Shown here: positions 29,492 through 39,344 of the stretch, piece after piece
Numbering within the stretch: the first letter of the stretch is position 1
How the letters are laid out: each line of letters opens with the position of its first letter
Source of the DNA: Micromonospora sp. WMMA1363
GTDB taxonomy: Bacteria; Actinomycetota; Actinomycetes; Mycobacteriales; Micromonosporaceae
NCBI RefSeq assembly: GCF_030345795.1
Contig: NZ_JAUALB010000001.1
Coordinates: 5,200,001 to 5,264,000 of the forward strand
DNA: 64,000 bases
Direction of reading: 5' to 3'
Made by a program: the position numbers and the translations under genes
The notes under the pieces: generated by a model
What the model saw: the letters and a program-made list of their open reading frames with translations, nothing else
Databases searched by the model: none
Told to the model about the DNA's origin: nothing

Positions 29492-30637
29492 GTGACCGCC
29501 GGTCGCCCGCCCCGCGTGCTCATCGACGCCACGAGTGTCCCCGCCGACCGCGGCGGCGTCGGTAGATACGTCGACGGCCTGCTCGGTGCGCTCGGCAAGG
29601 TGTGCGGGTCGGGGGTGGAGTTGGCCGTGGTCAGCCTCCGCACCGATCTGGAGCGTTACACCCGCATGCTGCCCGGCGCGGAGATCATCCCGGCGCCTGC
29701 CGCCGTCGCGCACCGTCCCGCACGGCTGGCCTGGGAGCAGACCGGCCTGCCGCTGCTCGCCCAGCAGGTGGGTGCGCAGGTGCTGCACTCGCCCTTCTAC
29801 ACCTGTCCGCTGCGCGCCGGCTGCCCGGTCACCGTGACCGTGCACGACGCGACCTTCTTCACCGAGCCGGAGCACTACGACAAGAGCCGTCGCACGTTCT
29901 TCCGCAGCGCCATCAAGACGTCGCTGCGCCGGGCTGACCGGGTGATCGTGCCGAGCAAGGCCACCCGGGACGAGCTGATCCGACTGCTGGACGCCGACCC
30001 CACTCGCATCGACGTCGCCTACCACGGCGTGGACCACTCGGCGTTCCACGCGCCGAGTGAGGAGGAGAAGGCCCGGGTGCGTGCCCGGCTGGGCCTGGGT
30101 AGCCAGCACTACGTGGCTTTCCTCGGGGCGAAGGAGCCCCGCAAGAACGTCCCCAACCTGATCCGGGGCTGGGCCAGCGCCGTCGCGGACCGAGAGAATC
30201 CGCCCGCCCTGGTGATCGCCGGCGGCCAGGGCCACGACGACGACATCGACCGCGCGGTGGCCGAGGTCCCGACGCACCTGCGGCTGCTGCGCCCCGGCTA
30301 CCTGCGGTACGCGGACCTGCCCGGCTTTCTGGGCGGGGCGCTCGTCGCCGCCTACCCGTCGTACGGCGAGGGCTTCGGTCTGCCGATCCTGGAAGCGATG
30401 GCCTGCGCCGCGCCGGTGCTGACCACCCCCCGGCTCTCGCTGCCTGAGGTGGGCGGCGACGCGGTCGCGTACACCAGTGAGGCGCCGGACCAGATCGCCG
30501 CCGATTTGACCGCGCTGCTCGACGACGAGCAGCGCCGACTGACACTCGCCAAGGCCGGTTTCGACCGGGCAAAGGAGTTCACCTGGGGATCCAGCGCCGA
30601 GGTGCACATCGCGGCCTGGTCCCGGGCCCGGTCGTGA
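29492..30637 (+). CDS. GT4-family glycosyltransferase
   Basis: 381 aa GT-B fold retaining glycosyltransferase. The N-terminal acceptor domain starts VLIDATSVPADRGGVGRYV; the C-terminal nucleotide-sugar domain has FLGAKEPRKNVPNLIRGW and the EX7E motif EGFGLPILEAMA. GTG 29492 follows AAGGAGTC at ideal spacing. With manC 61 bases downstream it probably uses GDP-mannose to build an envelope mannoside, though the donor is inferred from context only. Confidence 0.9.
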   Translation: MTAGRPPRVLIDATSVPADRGGVGRYVDGLLGALGKVCGSGVELAVVSLRTDLERYTRMLPGAEIIPAPAAVAHRPARLAWEQTGLPLLAQQVGAQVLHSPFYTCPLRAGCPVTVTVHDATFFTEPEHYDKSRRTFFRSAIKTSLRRADRVIVPSKATRDELIRLLDADPTRIDVAYHGVDHSAFHAPSEEEKARVRARLGLGSQHYVAFLGAKEPRKNVPNLIRGWASAVADRENPPALVIAGGQGHDDDIDRAVAEVPTHLRLLRPGYLRYADLPGFLGGALVAAYPSYGEGFGLPILEAMACAAPVLTTPRLSLPEVGGDAVAYTSEAPDQIAADLTALLDDEQRRLTLAKAGFDRAKEFTWGSSAEVHIAAWSRARS

Positions 30638-30697
30638 GGTGACACCGATCGGGCCGACCACTCAGCCCCACCGGTCGGGGTCGGGCATGATGGCCGG

Positions 30698-31789
30698 GTG
30701 ATTTACGCCGTCATTCCGGCGGGCGGCAGCGGCACCAGGTTGTGGCCGTTGTCCCGTGCCGGGCACCCGAAGTTCCTGCACCCGCTCACCGGCACCGCCG
30801 CGTCACTGCTTCAGGCGACCGTCGAGCGGCTCGGCCCGCTCACCACGCCGGAGCGCACACTCGTGGTGACCGGCGCGGCGCACGTTGCCGCGGTCGCGCG
30901 CCAGCTGGCCGGGCTGCCGGAGGAGAACATCCTGGTGGAGCCGTCGCCGCGGGACTCGTGCGCGGCGATCGCCCTGGCCGCGGCGGTGATCGCGCGACGG
31001 GAGCCGACGGCGGTGATGGGCTCGTTCGCGGCCGACCACCTGATCGGTGACCCGCAGCGCTGGCGGGAGACCGTCCGTCGGGCGGTCCGCGGCGCCCAAC
31101 AGGGACTGCTGATGACGGTGGGAATCACCCCGACCCGGGCCGAGACGGGCTACGGCTACCTGGAGACCGGTGACCCGGTCGGGGACGGGCCGCTGCGGCC
31201 GGTGGCCGAGTTCAAGGAGAAGCCGAGCGCTGACGTGGCCGAGGCGTACCTGCGGTCCGGGCGGCACCTCTGGAACGCCAGCATGTTCCTCTGGCGTGTT
31301 GACGTGTTCCTCGCGGAGCTGGCCCGCCAGCAGCCGACGTTGCACGCCGGCATCGCCGCGATCGCCGCGGCGTGGGGCACCGCCGAGCAGGACGATGCGC
31401 TCCGCACCGTGTGGCCGACGCTGCCGAAGATCTCGGTGGACTACGCGGTGATGGAGGGCGCGGCGACCGCCGGCAAGGTGGCGACCGTCCCCGGCGACTT
31501 CGGGTGGAACGACGTCGGCGATTTCCACACGCTCGGCGAGGTGCTGCCGATGGACACGGACGGCAACGTGGTGCTCGGCGGTGACGCGAAGCCGGGCGTG
31601 ATCCTGCGGGACAGCGCGAGCCTGGTGGTTGTCGCGCACTCCGGGCGGCTCGTCGCGACCGTCGGCGTGCGCGACCTGATCGTGGTCGACACCCCGGACG
31701 CGTTGCTGGTGTGCCCGCGGGACCGGGCCCAGGACGTCAAGAAGATCGTCGACGAGCTCAAGGAGCAAGGCGAAGAGGGGCTCGTCTGA
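30698..31789 (+). CDS. manC: Mannose-1-phosphate guanylyltransferase
   Basis: It makes GDP-mannose from GTP and mannose-1-phosphate. 363 aa nucleotidyltransferase with the GGSGTRLWPLSR loop (residues 8-19), FKEKP and GWNDVGDF active-site segments. It lacks the C-terminal isomerase cupin of bifunctional enzymes, so the isomerase step must come from elsewhere (see the SIS gene at 62150). GTG 30698. It overlaps the end of the convergent Nudix gene by 32 bases. Confidence 0.94.
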   Translation: MIYAVIPAGGSGTRLWPLSRAGHPKFLHPLTGTAASLLQATVERLGPLTTPERTLVVTGAAHVAAVARQLAGLPEENILVEPSPRDSCAAIALAAAVIARREPTAVMGSFAADHLIGDPQRWRETVRRAVRGAQQGLLMTVGITPTRAETGYGYLETGDPVGDGPLRPVAEFKEKPSADVAEAYLRSGRHLWNASMFLWRVDVFLAELARQQPTLHAGIAAIAAAWGTAEQDDALRTVWPTLPKISVDYAVMEGAATAGKVATVPGDFGWNDVGDFHTLGEVLPMDTDGNVVLGGDAKPGVILRDSASLVVVAHSGRLVATVGVRDLIVVDTPDALLVCPRDRAQDVKKIVDELKEQGEEGLV

Positions 31790-32297
31790 GGGCCGCGAGC
31801 GCGGGCGCGATCAACTGGGTGGTCCCGCCGGCCAGCGGTTCCGGCAGCCGGTCCGACGGGAACCAGCCGAGTTCCTCCGACTCCTCGCTGACTCGCACCG
31901 CCGCGCCGGATGGGGCGAGGGCAGCGAAGCGTACGTCGTGATGGAACGAGCCACCCTGGCAGCCGACCGGGTGGATGTCCACGTCGATCGGCACCGGGTC
32001 GATCCGTAGGCCGGCGACCCCGGACTCCTCGGTCGCCTCGCGTAGCGCGGCGGCGGCCAGTGTGGGGTCGCCGGGCTCGCAGTGTCCGCCGAGCTGTACC
32101 CACTGGTGGAACTTGCCGTGCAGGCAGAGCAGCACCCGCTCGCCGGTGGCGTCGAGCACCAGCGCGCTGGCCGTGACGTGGCCAACCCGGTGCGCACGGT
32201 TCATCGTCACCGGTCCGGCGGACAGTAGGTCGAGGGTGCGGTCCCGTGCTTCGGCGGCGGCGGCCGAGGTGGGCGTCCAACGACGTAGCACGCTCAC
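31758..32297 (-). CDS. Nudix hydrolase
   Basis: 179 aa. The Nudix box is GHCEPGDPTLAAAALREATEESGV, with the conserved REATEESG core; it has Asp rather than Glu in the first acidic position and one extra residue relative to the strict consensus. The substrate is unknown. GTG 32297 is used because the N-terminal segment SVLRRWTPTSAAAAEARDRT looks like the family's helix; the internal ATG at 32204 would give a shorter protein. The 3' end overlaps manC tail to tail. Confidence 0.82.
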   Translation of the reverse strand: MSVLRRWTPTSAAAAEARDRTLDLLSAGPVTMNRAHRVGHVTASALVLDATGERVLLCLHGKFHQWVQLGGHCEPGDPTLAAAALREATEESGVAGLRIDPVPIDVDIHPVGCQGGSFHHDVRFAALAPSGAAVRVSEESEELGWFPSDRLPEPLAGGTTQLIAPALAALRRAPLRLAP

Positions 32298-32424
32298 GGC
32301 GTCGGCGTGCAGCCGGGTGTCGGGAAGGGAGCCTTGTCCTACACGAGGCGTTGACAAGCGGCCCTTCCTTTCCTCGGTGCGCACCCAGTCCACCCCATGT
32401 GCGACGTGTTCGTACGCTGGCCCG

Positions 32425-33462
32425 GTGACACTGCGACTCCTGGAATTCGTGATCGGCTGCAACGAGGCCAGCGACCTCCTCCCGGTGCGTTCCGCGACCC
32501 TGCTGCGCGCCCACGGCGCGCGGCGCGGTTTCTGGACAGTACTCGACGAGGGGCCGGTCGAGCACTGCCTCGTCTTGCTCCTCGAACTCGACGACGGCAC
32601 CTGGACGGCGCACCACGTGGCCGCCGACGCCGGCACGGAGAACGGCCGTACCGAGGACGGCGAAGCGCTCGCCCACCACGACGGCTGGGTGTACGTCTTC
32701 GGGTCGCACTTCGGCTCCAAGGCCGGTCCGCTACGCCCGCGCCGGGCGTTCGTGGCGCGGTTCCGGGAGGACGACGCGATGCGCGGCGGAGCGCTGCCGG
32801 TGCAGGTGGTGCGCAACCGGTTCCGGATCCACCGGGCGGTCAATGACGCCCTGCTCAAGGCACCGTTCACCCCGCTGCCGCCGGGGGACCGGGTGCGGTC
32901 GGTGTTCATCGGCGAGACCGTGGCGCGGGGGACCGCCCGGTCCAAGGGCTGGGTCGACCGACTGGTCCCCGACGACCTGCCGCTGAACGTGGAGACGGTC
33001 GCCTTCACCCCGGCCGGCACGGCGCTGCTCGGGTTGCGGTTCCCGGTCACCGCCGACGGCGAGCCGATCCTTGTCGAGCTGGCCGGGGTGCCGGGCATGT
33101 TCGAGGCCTCGCCGGCCTGGCCAGAGGCGCTGGGCACGTACGTCCTCACCGGGGTGACCCAACCCGGCGAGCTGGCCGGATTCCGGGCGTTCGCGGCCGG
33201 CGCGGACGGCGGCTACGCGGCGGTGATCGGCTCCATCGACGCGCTGGGCAAGGGGTCGGTGCTGCTGGAGGACCACCCGGCCGGCGGGGATGTCACCTCC
33301 CGACACGTCCGCTTCCGGCTGCCCGACGCGGGCCACCTGATCTGCGGTGAGTTGGTCGCCGACCTTGCCCCGTTCCATCACGTGGAGGGGCTTGCCGAGC
33401 TGGACGGAAGCTGCTTCTACGTGACCGACGAGGACCATCGGGTGGCGCTCTGGGTGCGGTGA
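32425..33462 (+). CDS. Hypothetical protein, conserved-looking (345 aa)
   Basis: GTG 32425 begins TLRLLEFVIGCNEASDLLPVRSATLL. The protein is soluble, beta-rich, with repeated short strands (HHDGWVYVFGSHFGSKAGPLRPRRAFVARF; VETVAFTPAGTALLGLRFPV; FYVTDEDHRVALWV) that resemble blades of a small propeller. I cannot assign a family. Divergent from the Nudix gene and convergent with fbiB. Confidence 0.75.
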   Translation: MTLRLLEFVIGCNEASDLLPVRSATLLRAHGARRGFWTVLDEGPVEHCLVLLLELDDGTWTAHHVAADAGTENGRTEDGEALAHHDGWVYVFGSHFGSKAGPLRPRRAFVARFREDDAMRGGALPVQVVRNRFRIHRAVNDALLKAPFTPLPPGDRVRSVFIGETVARGTARSKGWVDRLVPDDLPLNVETVAFTPAGTALLGLRFPVTADGEPILVELAGVPGMFEASPAWPEALGTYVLTGVTQPGELAGFRAFAAGADGGYAAVIGSIDALGKGSVLLEDHPAGGDVTSRHVRFRLPDAGHLICGELVADLAPFHHVEGLAELDGSCFYVTDEDHRVALWVR

Positions 33463-33619
33463 CGGGGCGCCGCCGGGCGGACGACCGGCGAGTGGGCGGC
33501 GTCGCACCGAACTCAGCGGCGACCGGCCGGCGGCCGGCCCATTCTGGCCCCGGATCCAGGCCGCACCTGCCGCGTGTCGCGGCGATGTCGCAGCACAATG
33601 TGCGAGATCGGCGGGGTGC

Positions 33620-34708
33620 TCAGAGGGCGAGCGCGGCGGCGGCGGGGGTACCAGGCGGTGGCGGTAGCAGGGTCGAGGCAAGGTTCTCGGCGGCCAGGGC
33701 GGCGCGGAGACGGTGCAGGTCCGCCCCGAACCGGACCAGACCGAACGGGTCGACCGGGGTGGCCGGGGAGCCGAGCACCAGCGTCTTGGCCCCGGTCGGC
33801 CAGTCGGGCACCGCGGCGATCAGCCGTCCGCGCGCCTCCGGGTCGGTGACGTGGGTGAAGACCGTGCCGGGCTGGACCGTCTCGGCCACCGAGGCGATCG
33901 CCCGGTCGACCGCCTCGGTGCTGACCGCTGTGGTCGCCGGACCGTCGGGGAGGGTGGCGGCGGTGGCCAGCCCGGCGGCTCGGGCCTCGGCGGTGCCGAG
34001 CGAGAAGAGGTCCAGCGAGGAGTCCCGGACCAGAGCCTTCGCTCCGGCGCCGTCGTCCGGCCCGGTGGTGCTGAGGTAACCGCGCACCACTGCGACCGGC
34101 ACCTGGTCGCACTTGCCCTTGATCAGTTCACCGGCGCCGGCCAGCTCGTCGACCACCGCCATCTGGGTGAGTTCCAGCTCGTTGCCGTACGGGTCGACCT
34201 CGCCCCGGTGGTCCCGGATCGCCGCCATCCCGGCCACCCCGAGCGCCACGTCCGTCAGCCCGTTGCGCCAGGGTCGGCCCATCGTGTCTGTGATGATCAC
34301 CGCCACGTCGAGTCCGTGTCGCTCGCGAAGCGTGGTACGCAGCACCCGGGCGGACGCGTCCGGGTCGACTGGTAGTAGCACCAGTCGGGTTTTGTCCACG
34401 TTGGATGCATCGATCCCGGCGGAGGCCAGCACGAAGCCGTGGTGCGTCTGCACGATCCGGGTCGAGCCCCGGGCCGCGACGACCCGGGCGGTCTCCGCGG
34501 CGAGCACCTCCGCGCGGGCCGCGAGTCGTTCCGGCCCGTCCGCCGGGACGTCGACGAGGCGGCCCTCCGCCTTCGAGACGATCTTGCTGGTTACCACCAG
34601 CACGTCACCGTCGCGCAGCCACGGTGCGGCGGTAGTGATCATGGAAGCGAGGTCGTCGCCTTCGGACACGTGGCCGATGCCCTGCACCGGCAGGATCTCC
34701 AGCCTCAC
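33620..34708 (-). CDS. fbiB: Coenzyme F420-0:L-glutamate ligase FbiB (shortened C-terminal domain)
   Basis: It adds gamma-linked glutamates to F420-0 using GTP. 362 aa: residues 1-240 are the complete CofE-type ligase domain (ASMITTAAPWLRDGDVLVVTSKIVSKAEGR, ITDTMGRPWRNGLTDVALGVAG, YLSTTGPDDGAGAKALVRDSS). Mycobacterial FbiB is about 448 aa, with a roughly 200-residue FMN nitroreductase-fold domain that reduces the dehydro intermediate. Here the tail is only about 120 residues and keeps weak resemblance (AVDRAIAS, RGRLIAAVPDW, LAAENLAS). GTG 34708 overlaps the fbiA stop as GTGA, giving an fbiA-fbiB operon. Confidence 0.92.
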   Translation of the reverse strand: MRLEILPVQGIGHVSEGDDLASMITTAAPWLRDGDVLVVTSKIVSKAEGRLVDVPADGPERLAARAEVLAAETARVVAARGSTRIVQTHHGFVLASAGIDASNVDKTRLVLLPVDPDASARVLRTTLRERHGLDVAVIITDTMGRPWRNGLTDVALGVAGMAAIRDHRGEVDPYGNELELTQMAVVDELAGAGELIKGKCDQVPVAVVRGYLSTTGPDDGAGAKALVRDSSLDLFSLGTAEARAAGLATAATLPDGPATTAVSTEAVDRAIASVAETVQPGTVFTHVTDPEARGRLIAAVPDWPTGAKTLVLGSPATPVDPFGLVRFGADLHRLRAALAAENLASTLLPPPPGTPAAAALAL

Positions 34709-35652
34709 GTCAGCTCCACCGCGGCGCGAACCATGGCCGCCGTCGCTGCCTCGTCTACCATCCGTAGCGGCACCGCGCGCACCGTCACTCCCGGAACCGT
34801 TGCCTCCGCGTCCTCCGGTGCGACCAGCCAGCCGTCGAGCAGGCCACCCCCGGTGCGCCCACCATAGAGCCGGCCGACCCCGGCGGCGCTGCACTCGACG
34901 TCGAGGACGGCCAGGCAACGGTCGGCCATCCCGCGGACCGGGGCGGCGCCGATGATCGGTGACACACCGACCACCGGGGCGGGGCCGTCGGCGACCGCCT
35001 CCCGCAACCCCGGCACGGCCAGGATCGGCGCGATGCTCACCACCGGGTTGCTGGGCGCGATCAGCAACACGTCGGCTCGGGCGATCGCCTCGGCCACGCC
35101 CGGCGCGGGCTTTGCGATCTCCGCGCCGACGAAGACGAACCGGTGCGTGGGAAGTTCCGCCCGGTACCGGATCCACCACTCCTGAAAGTGGATGGCCCGC
35201 TGACCGTCGTCGAGGTCGACCACCGCATGGGTCTCCAGGCGGTCGTCGGTCGCCGGCAGCAGACGCACGCCGGGCTGCCAGCGGCTGGCCAGCGCCTCGG
35301 TGACCTGGTGCAGCGGGTACCCGCCGTTGATCATGTTGGTGCGGACCAGGTGCGTGGCGGTGTCCTTGTCGCCGAGACCGAACCAGGTGGGCTCCGCTCC
35401 GTACGCGGCCAGCTCCTCCTTGACCGCCCAGCTCTCCCCGACGCGGCCCCAGCCGCGTTCCGGGTCGGCCCCGCGGCCCAGGGTGTACATGACGCTGTCC
35501 AGGTCGGGACAGACCTTGAGCCCGTGCAGGTAAAGGTCGTCGCCCACGTTGACCACGGCGGTCACCTCGGCGCCCACCTCCCGGGCGTACGCCCGGACGC
35601 CGAGCAGGAACCGGGCGCCGCCGATGCCCCCGGTCAGAACCACGATGCGCAT
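34705..35652 (-). CDS. fbiA: 2-phospho-L-lactate/PEP transferase FbiA
   Basis: It joins a phospholactyl-type guanylylated precursor to Fo, making (dehydro-)F420-0. 315 aa CofD family; the N-terminus MRIVVLTGGIGGARFLLG is the diagnostic start, followed by DDLYLHGLKVCPDLDSVMYTLGR and GLGDKDTATHL. ATG 35652 is preferred over ATG 35661 because the GAGG sits 9 bases before it. It is the first gene of the fbiA-fbiB operon. Confidence 0.95.
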   Translation of the reverse strand: MRIVVLTGGIGGARFLLGVRAYAREVGAEVTAVVNVGDDLYLHGLKVCPDLDSVMYTLGRGADPERGWGRVGESWAVKEELAAYGAEPTWFGLGDKDTATHLVRTNMINGGYPLHQVTEALASRWQPGVRLLPATDDRLETHAVVDLDDGQRAIHFQEWWIRYRAELPTHRFVFVGAEIAKPAPGVAEAIARADVLLIAPSNPVVSIAPILAVPGLREAVADGPAPVVGVSPIIGAAPVRGMADRCLAVLDVECSAAGVGRLYGGRTGGGLLDGWLVAPEDAEATVPGVTVRAVPLRMVDEAATAAMVRAAVELT

Positions 35653-35750
35653 GCTGTCCATCCTCGCGTACACCCCGGCTCCGGGCTGCCGCCCACCCGG
35701 GAGACTAGGCTCACGTCGGCATCCGTTCAATTCCACCCCAGGGGGACTCC

Positions 35751-36671
35751 GTGAGCAGCCCCGCCGAGCCGGCGTCCACCGACCCGACGCCGGCCAGCCA
35801 GCTGACCCGGCCGCTGCGTGAACCGGCCGCGTTCGTGCTTCTCGGCGCGAACGCCGTCCTGGTGTTCGTCGGCCTGATCCGGCTGTTGACGCCCACCGGG
35901 TATGGCACCTTCACCTCGCGCGCGGGCAGCGGGTTCTCCGCGTTCGTCGGCGTCGAGGCGGTGGCCCTCCCGCTGCTGGCGGTACTGCTCGCCACCCATC
36001 TGCGGCCGGTCGTGCCGCGGGCGAAGCTGGTCGTCCAGGTGGCCGCCGGCGAGTACGCCGCCAGTGCCGTCCTCGGCGGGCTGACCTTCCTGATCTGGTC
36101 TCTCGGCCGCCTCGCCGGGGGAGAGGTGGTGGACGCCTTCCTCGGCACGCTCACGCGCCTGGCCTGGCTGGCCGTCCTCGGGATCGCCGGGTACGCCGTC
36201 TACCGGATCTGGCGCACGCTCTATCACGTGCCGAAGCCCAAGCCACAGCCCGGCCTGTACGGCACGCCTCAGCCGGGCTGGCCGTCCCAGCCCGGCCAGC
36301 CCGCTGGTCAGACCGGCTTCGGTCAGTCCGATGGCTGGGCCGGGCCGACGCGGTACGCAGCGCCGCATGACGGCTCGCCCGCCGCGCCGTTCCCCGGTGC
36401 ACCGCACTCCGCCCCGCCGGCGAACCCGGCGCCGCCGGCCGCCGCCACGCCGCGCTCCGTTCCGGCGGCTGGACCGACCGCGCCGCCGTTCGGACAGCCC
36501 CCATCGGCCGACCCCACCCAGGCGGTCCCGCGGCAGCCGGCCGAGACCCAGGCGGTCCCGCGGCAGCCGGCCGAGACCCAGGCGGTCCCGCGGCAGCCGG
36601 CCGAGACCCAGGTGCTGCCCGGCGACGACGATCCGCAGCGCACGCAGCGCATCAACCCGTCCGACGGCTGA
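35751..36671 (+). CDS. Membrane protein with proline-rich repetitive tail (306 aa)
   Basis: Residues about 25-160 contain four hydrophobic helices (AFVLLGANAVLVFVGLIRLL; FVGVEAVALPLLAVLLATHL; a third and fourth near 95-155). Residues 165-306 are a Pro/Gln/Gly-rich cytoplasmic tail with three exact 10-residue repeats (TQAVPRQPAE) followed by TQVLPGDD. GTG 35751 follows CAGGGGGA. Disordered tails of this sort are common in actinobacterial membrane scaffolds. Function unknown. Confidence 0.75.
   Translation: MSSPAEPASTDPTPASQLTRPLREPAAFVLLGANAVLVFVGLIRLLTPTGYGTFTSRAGSGFSAFVGVEAVALPLLAVLLATHLRPVVPRAKLVVQVAAGEYAASAVLGGLTFLIWSLGRLAGGEVVDAFLGTLTRLAWLAVLGIAGYAVYRIWRTLYHVPKPKPQPGLYGTPQPGWPSQPGQPAGQTGFGQSDGWAGPTRYAAPHDGSPAAPFPGAPHSAPPANPAPPAAATPRSVPAAGPTAPPFGQPPSADPTQAVPRQPAETQAVPRQPAETQAVPRQPAETQVLPGDDDPQRTQRINPSDG
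36516..36605 (+). repeat. Three tandem 30-bp repeats inside a CDS
   Basis: Units 36516-36545, 36546-36575 and 36576-36605 are identical 30-mers encoding TQAVPRQPAE, with a partial fourth copy beginning at 36606. The perfect DNA identity points to recent slippage and likely length variation between strains. Confidence 0.9.
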
Positions 36672-36836
36672 CCGGTCGGCCCGAACGGGCGTTCGGGACG
36701 CCGCCGTTCCGGTGAGCGTATGCCCGGGTCGGGAACCGGGTCGGGACGCCGCCGAAGCCGGGGCGCGGACGGTGGGTGTCCCGTCGCGGCGGATCGGGTC
36801 GAGCGAGCCGGGGTGCGGAACGCCTACGCTGAGCGG

Positions 36837-39344
36837 ATGATTGATCGCACTGAGCCGGGTCCGACCGAGGCGAGCGTTCGGCGGGCAGTGCGCCGGGCCG
36901 CTTCCGGGCGTCCGCTCGACGCCGACGAGGCCACCGCGCTGCTCGGCGCGCGGGGCGACGCGTTCGACGAGCTGCTGCGGGTCGCCGGGGCGATCCGGGA
37001 CGCCGGGTTGCGCGAGGCCGGGCGGCCGGGCGTGGTCACGTACTCGAAGAAGGTCTTCATTCCGCTCACCCGACTCTGCCGGGACCGGTGCCACTACTGC
37101 ACCTTCGCCACCGTGCCGCACCGGCTCCCGGCGCCCTTTCTCGACCGCGACGAGGTCCTGACGATCGCCCGGCAGGGCGCGGAGCTGGGCTGCAAGGAGG
37201 CGTTGTTCACCCTCGGCGACCGGCCGGAGGAGCGGTGGCCGGCGGCCCGGCGGTGGCTCGACGAGCGCGGGTACGACTCCACGTTGGACTACCTGCGTTC
37301 CTGCGCGGTGACCGTACTGGAAGAGACCGGACTGTTGCCGCACCTCAACCCGGGTGTGCTCTCCTGGTCGGAGTTGCAACGGCTGAAGCCGGTCGCGCCG
37401 AGCATGGGGATGATGCTGGAGACGACCGCGACCCGCCTGTGGTCCGAGCCGGGTGGCCCGCACTTCGGCTCGCCGGACAAGGAGCCGGCCGTGCGGCTCC
37501 GGGTCCTCGACGACGCCGGTCGGGTGAATGTGCCGTTCACCACCGGCATCCTGATCGGCATCGGTGAGACGTCCGCCGAGCGGGTCGACGCGCTGTTCGC
37601 GATCCGGCACGCCCATCGGGAGTACGGCCACCTCCAGGAGGTGATCGTGCAGAATTTCCGCGCCAAGCCGGACACCGCGATGCGCGGGATGCCGGACGCG
37701 GAGTTGCGCGACCTCGCCGCCACCGTGGCCGTGGCCCGGGTGCTACTCGGTCCGAGGGCCCGCATCCAGGCCCCGCCGAACCTCATCGCCGGCGAGTACG
37801 ACCTGCTGTTGAGCGCGGGCATCGATGACTGGGGCGGGGTCTCCCCGCTGACTCCGGACCATGTGAATCCGGAGCGCCCGTGGCCGCAGATCGACGAGCT
37901 GGCCCGGCACACCGAGAAGGCTGGGTTTACCCTACGTGAGCGATTGACCATCTATCCGGAGTACGTGCGGGCCGGCGACCCGTGGCTCGACCCGCGCCTG
38001 TTGCCACATGTCTCCGCGCTGGCCGACCCGGCCACCGGATTGGCGGTGGAGCACGGCCGGCCGGTCGGCCGGCCGTGGCAGGAGCCGGACGAGACGTACG
38101 GCGGCCGGACCGATCTGCACGCCACCATCGACACCACCGGCCGCACGGCTGACCGGCGTGGCGACTTCGACCACGTCTACGGCGACTGGTCGGCGGTCGC
38201 CGGCAAGGTGACCGCCGGGGCGACCGCCGGCGCCGGCGACCACGACCTGCGGGCCGGGTTGCGGCTGGCCGCCGACGATCCGGCGGCGTTGCTGGAAGCC
38301 CGGCACGCCGACGCGGCGCTCGCGCTGTTCGCCGCCGACGGCGCGGCGTTGGACAACTTGTGCCGGATCGCCGACGACGTCCGCCGTGACGCGGTCGGCG
38401 ATGATGTGACATACGTGGTCAACCGCAACATCAACTTCACCAACGTCTGCTACGTGGGCTGCCGATTCTGCGCTTTCGCGCAGCGCGAGCGGGACGTCGA
38501 CGCGTACCGCCTCTCGGTGGACCAGGTCGCCGACCGGGCGGAGGAGGCGTGGGCCGCCGGCGCCAGCGAGGTCTGCCTCCAAGGTGGCATCGATCCGAAG
38601 CTGCCGGTGACGATCTATCCCGATCTGGTGCGCGCGATCAAGGCGCGGGTGCCGGGGATGCACGTGCACGCGTTCTCCCCGATGGAAATCGTCACCGCCG
38701 CGGCCAAGGCCGGCGTGCCGGTGCGGGAGTGGCTGACCGGGCTGCGCGAGGCCGGCCTGGACACCATTCCCGGCACGGCTGCCGAGATCCTCGACGACGA
38801 GGTGCGCTGGGTGCTCACGAAGGGCAAGCTGCCCACGGCAGCCTGGGTCGAGGTGGTCGGCACGGCCCACGAGCTGGGCATCCGGTCCAGCTCCACGATG
38901 ATGTACGGGCACGTCGACCACCCCGCCCAGTGGCTCGCGCACTTCCGCGTCCTGGCCGGAGTGCAGGACCGCACGGGCGGTTTCACCGAGTTCGTGGCGC
39001 TGCCGTTCGTGCACACCAACGCCCCGATCTACCTGGCCGGCATCGCCCGTCCGGGGCCGACCTGGCGGGAGAACCGGGTGGTGCACGCGATGTCCCGGCT
39101 GCTCCTGCACGGCCGCGTCGACAACATCCAATGCTCGTGGGTCAAGCTGGGCGACGAGGGCACGGCGGAGATGCTGCGCAGTGGCTGCAACGACCTGGGT
39201 GGCACGTTGATGGAGGAGACGATCTCCCGGATGGCCGGCTCCGGCAACGGCTCGGCCCGGACCGAGGAGCAGTTGACCGCCATCGCGGCGGCGGCGGGGC
39301 GACCGGTACGCAAACGGACGACCGCGTACGGTCACCGCTCGTAG
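36837..39344 (+). CDS. fbiC: 7,8-didemethyl-8-hydroxy-5-deazariboflavin (Fo) synthase FbiC
   Basis: It makes Fo, the F420 chromophore, from a ribityl-diaminouracil and tyrosine. 835 aa with two radical-SAM halves: the CofG-like half with CRDRCHYC (Cys81, Cys85, Cys88) and the CofH-like half with CYVGCRFC (Cys538, Cys542, Cys545). Both 4Fe-4S sites are intact, so this is a complete fused enzyme. ATG 36837. It lies near fbiA-fbiB, so nearly the whole F420 pathway is grouped here; fbiD was not seen. Confidence 0.96.
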   Translation: MIDRTEPGPTEASVRRAVRRAASGRPLDADEATALLGARGDAFDELLRVAGAIRDAGLREAGRPGVVTYSKKVFIPLTRLCRDRCHYCTFATVPHRLPAPFLDRDEVLTIARQGAELGCKEALFTLGDRPEERWPAARRWLDERGYDSTLDYLRSCAVTVLEETGLLPHLNPGVLSWSELQRLKPVAPSMGMMLETTATRLWSEPGGPHFGSPDKEPAVRLRVLDDAGRVNVPFTTGILIGIGETSAERVDALFAIRHAHREYGHLQEVIVQNFRAKPDTAMRGMPDAELRDLAATVAVARVLLGPRARIQAPPNLIAGEYDLLLSAGIDDWGGVSPLTPDHVNPERPWPQIDELARHTEKAGFTLRERLTIYPEYVRAGDPWLDPRLLPHVSALADPATGLAVEHGRPVGRPWQEPDETYGGRTDLHATIDTTGRTADRRGDFDHVYGDWSAVAGKVTAGATAGAGDHDLRAGLRLAADDPAALLEARHADAALALFAADGAALDNLCRIADDVRRDAVGDDVTYVVNRNINFTNVCYVGCRFCAFAQRERDVDAYRLSVDQVADRAEEAWAAGASEVCLQGGIDPKLPVTIYPDLVRAIKARVPGMHVHAFSPMEIVTAAAKAGVPVREWLTGLREAGLDTIPGTAAEILDDEVRWVLTKGKLPTAAWVEVVGTAHELGIRSSSTMMYGHVDHPAQWLAHFRVLAGVQDRTGGFTEFVALPFVHTNAPIYLAGIARPGPTWRENRVVHAMSRLLLHGRVDNIQCSWVKLGDEGTAEMLRSGCNDLGGTLMEETISRMAGSGNGSARTEEQLTAIAAAAGRPVRKRTTAYGHRS

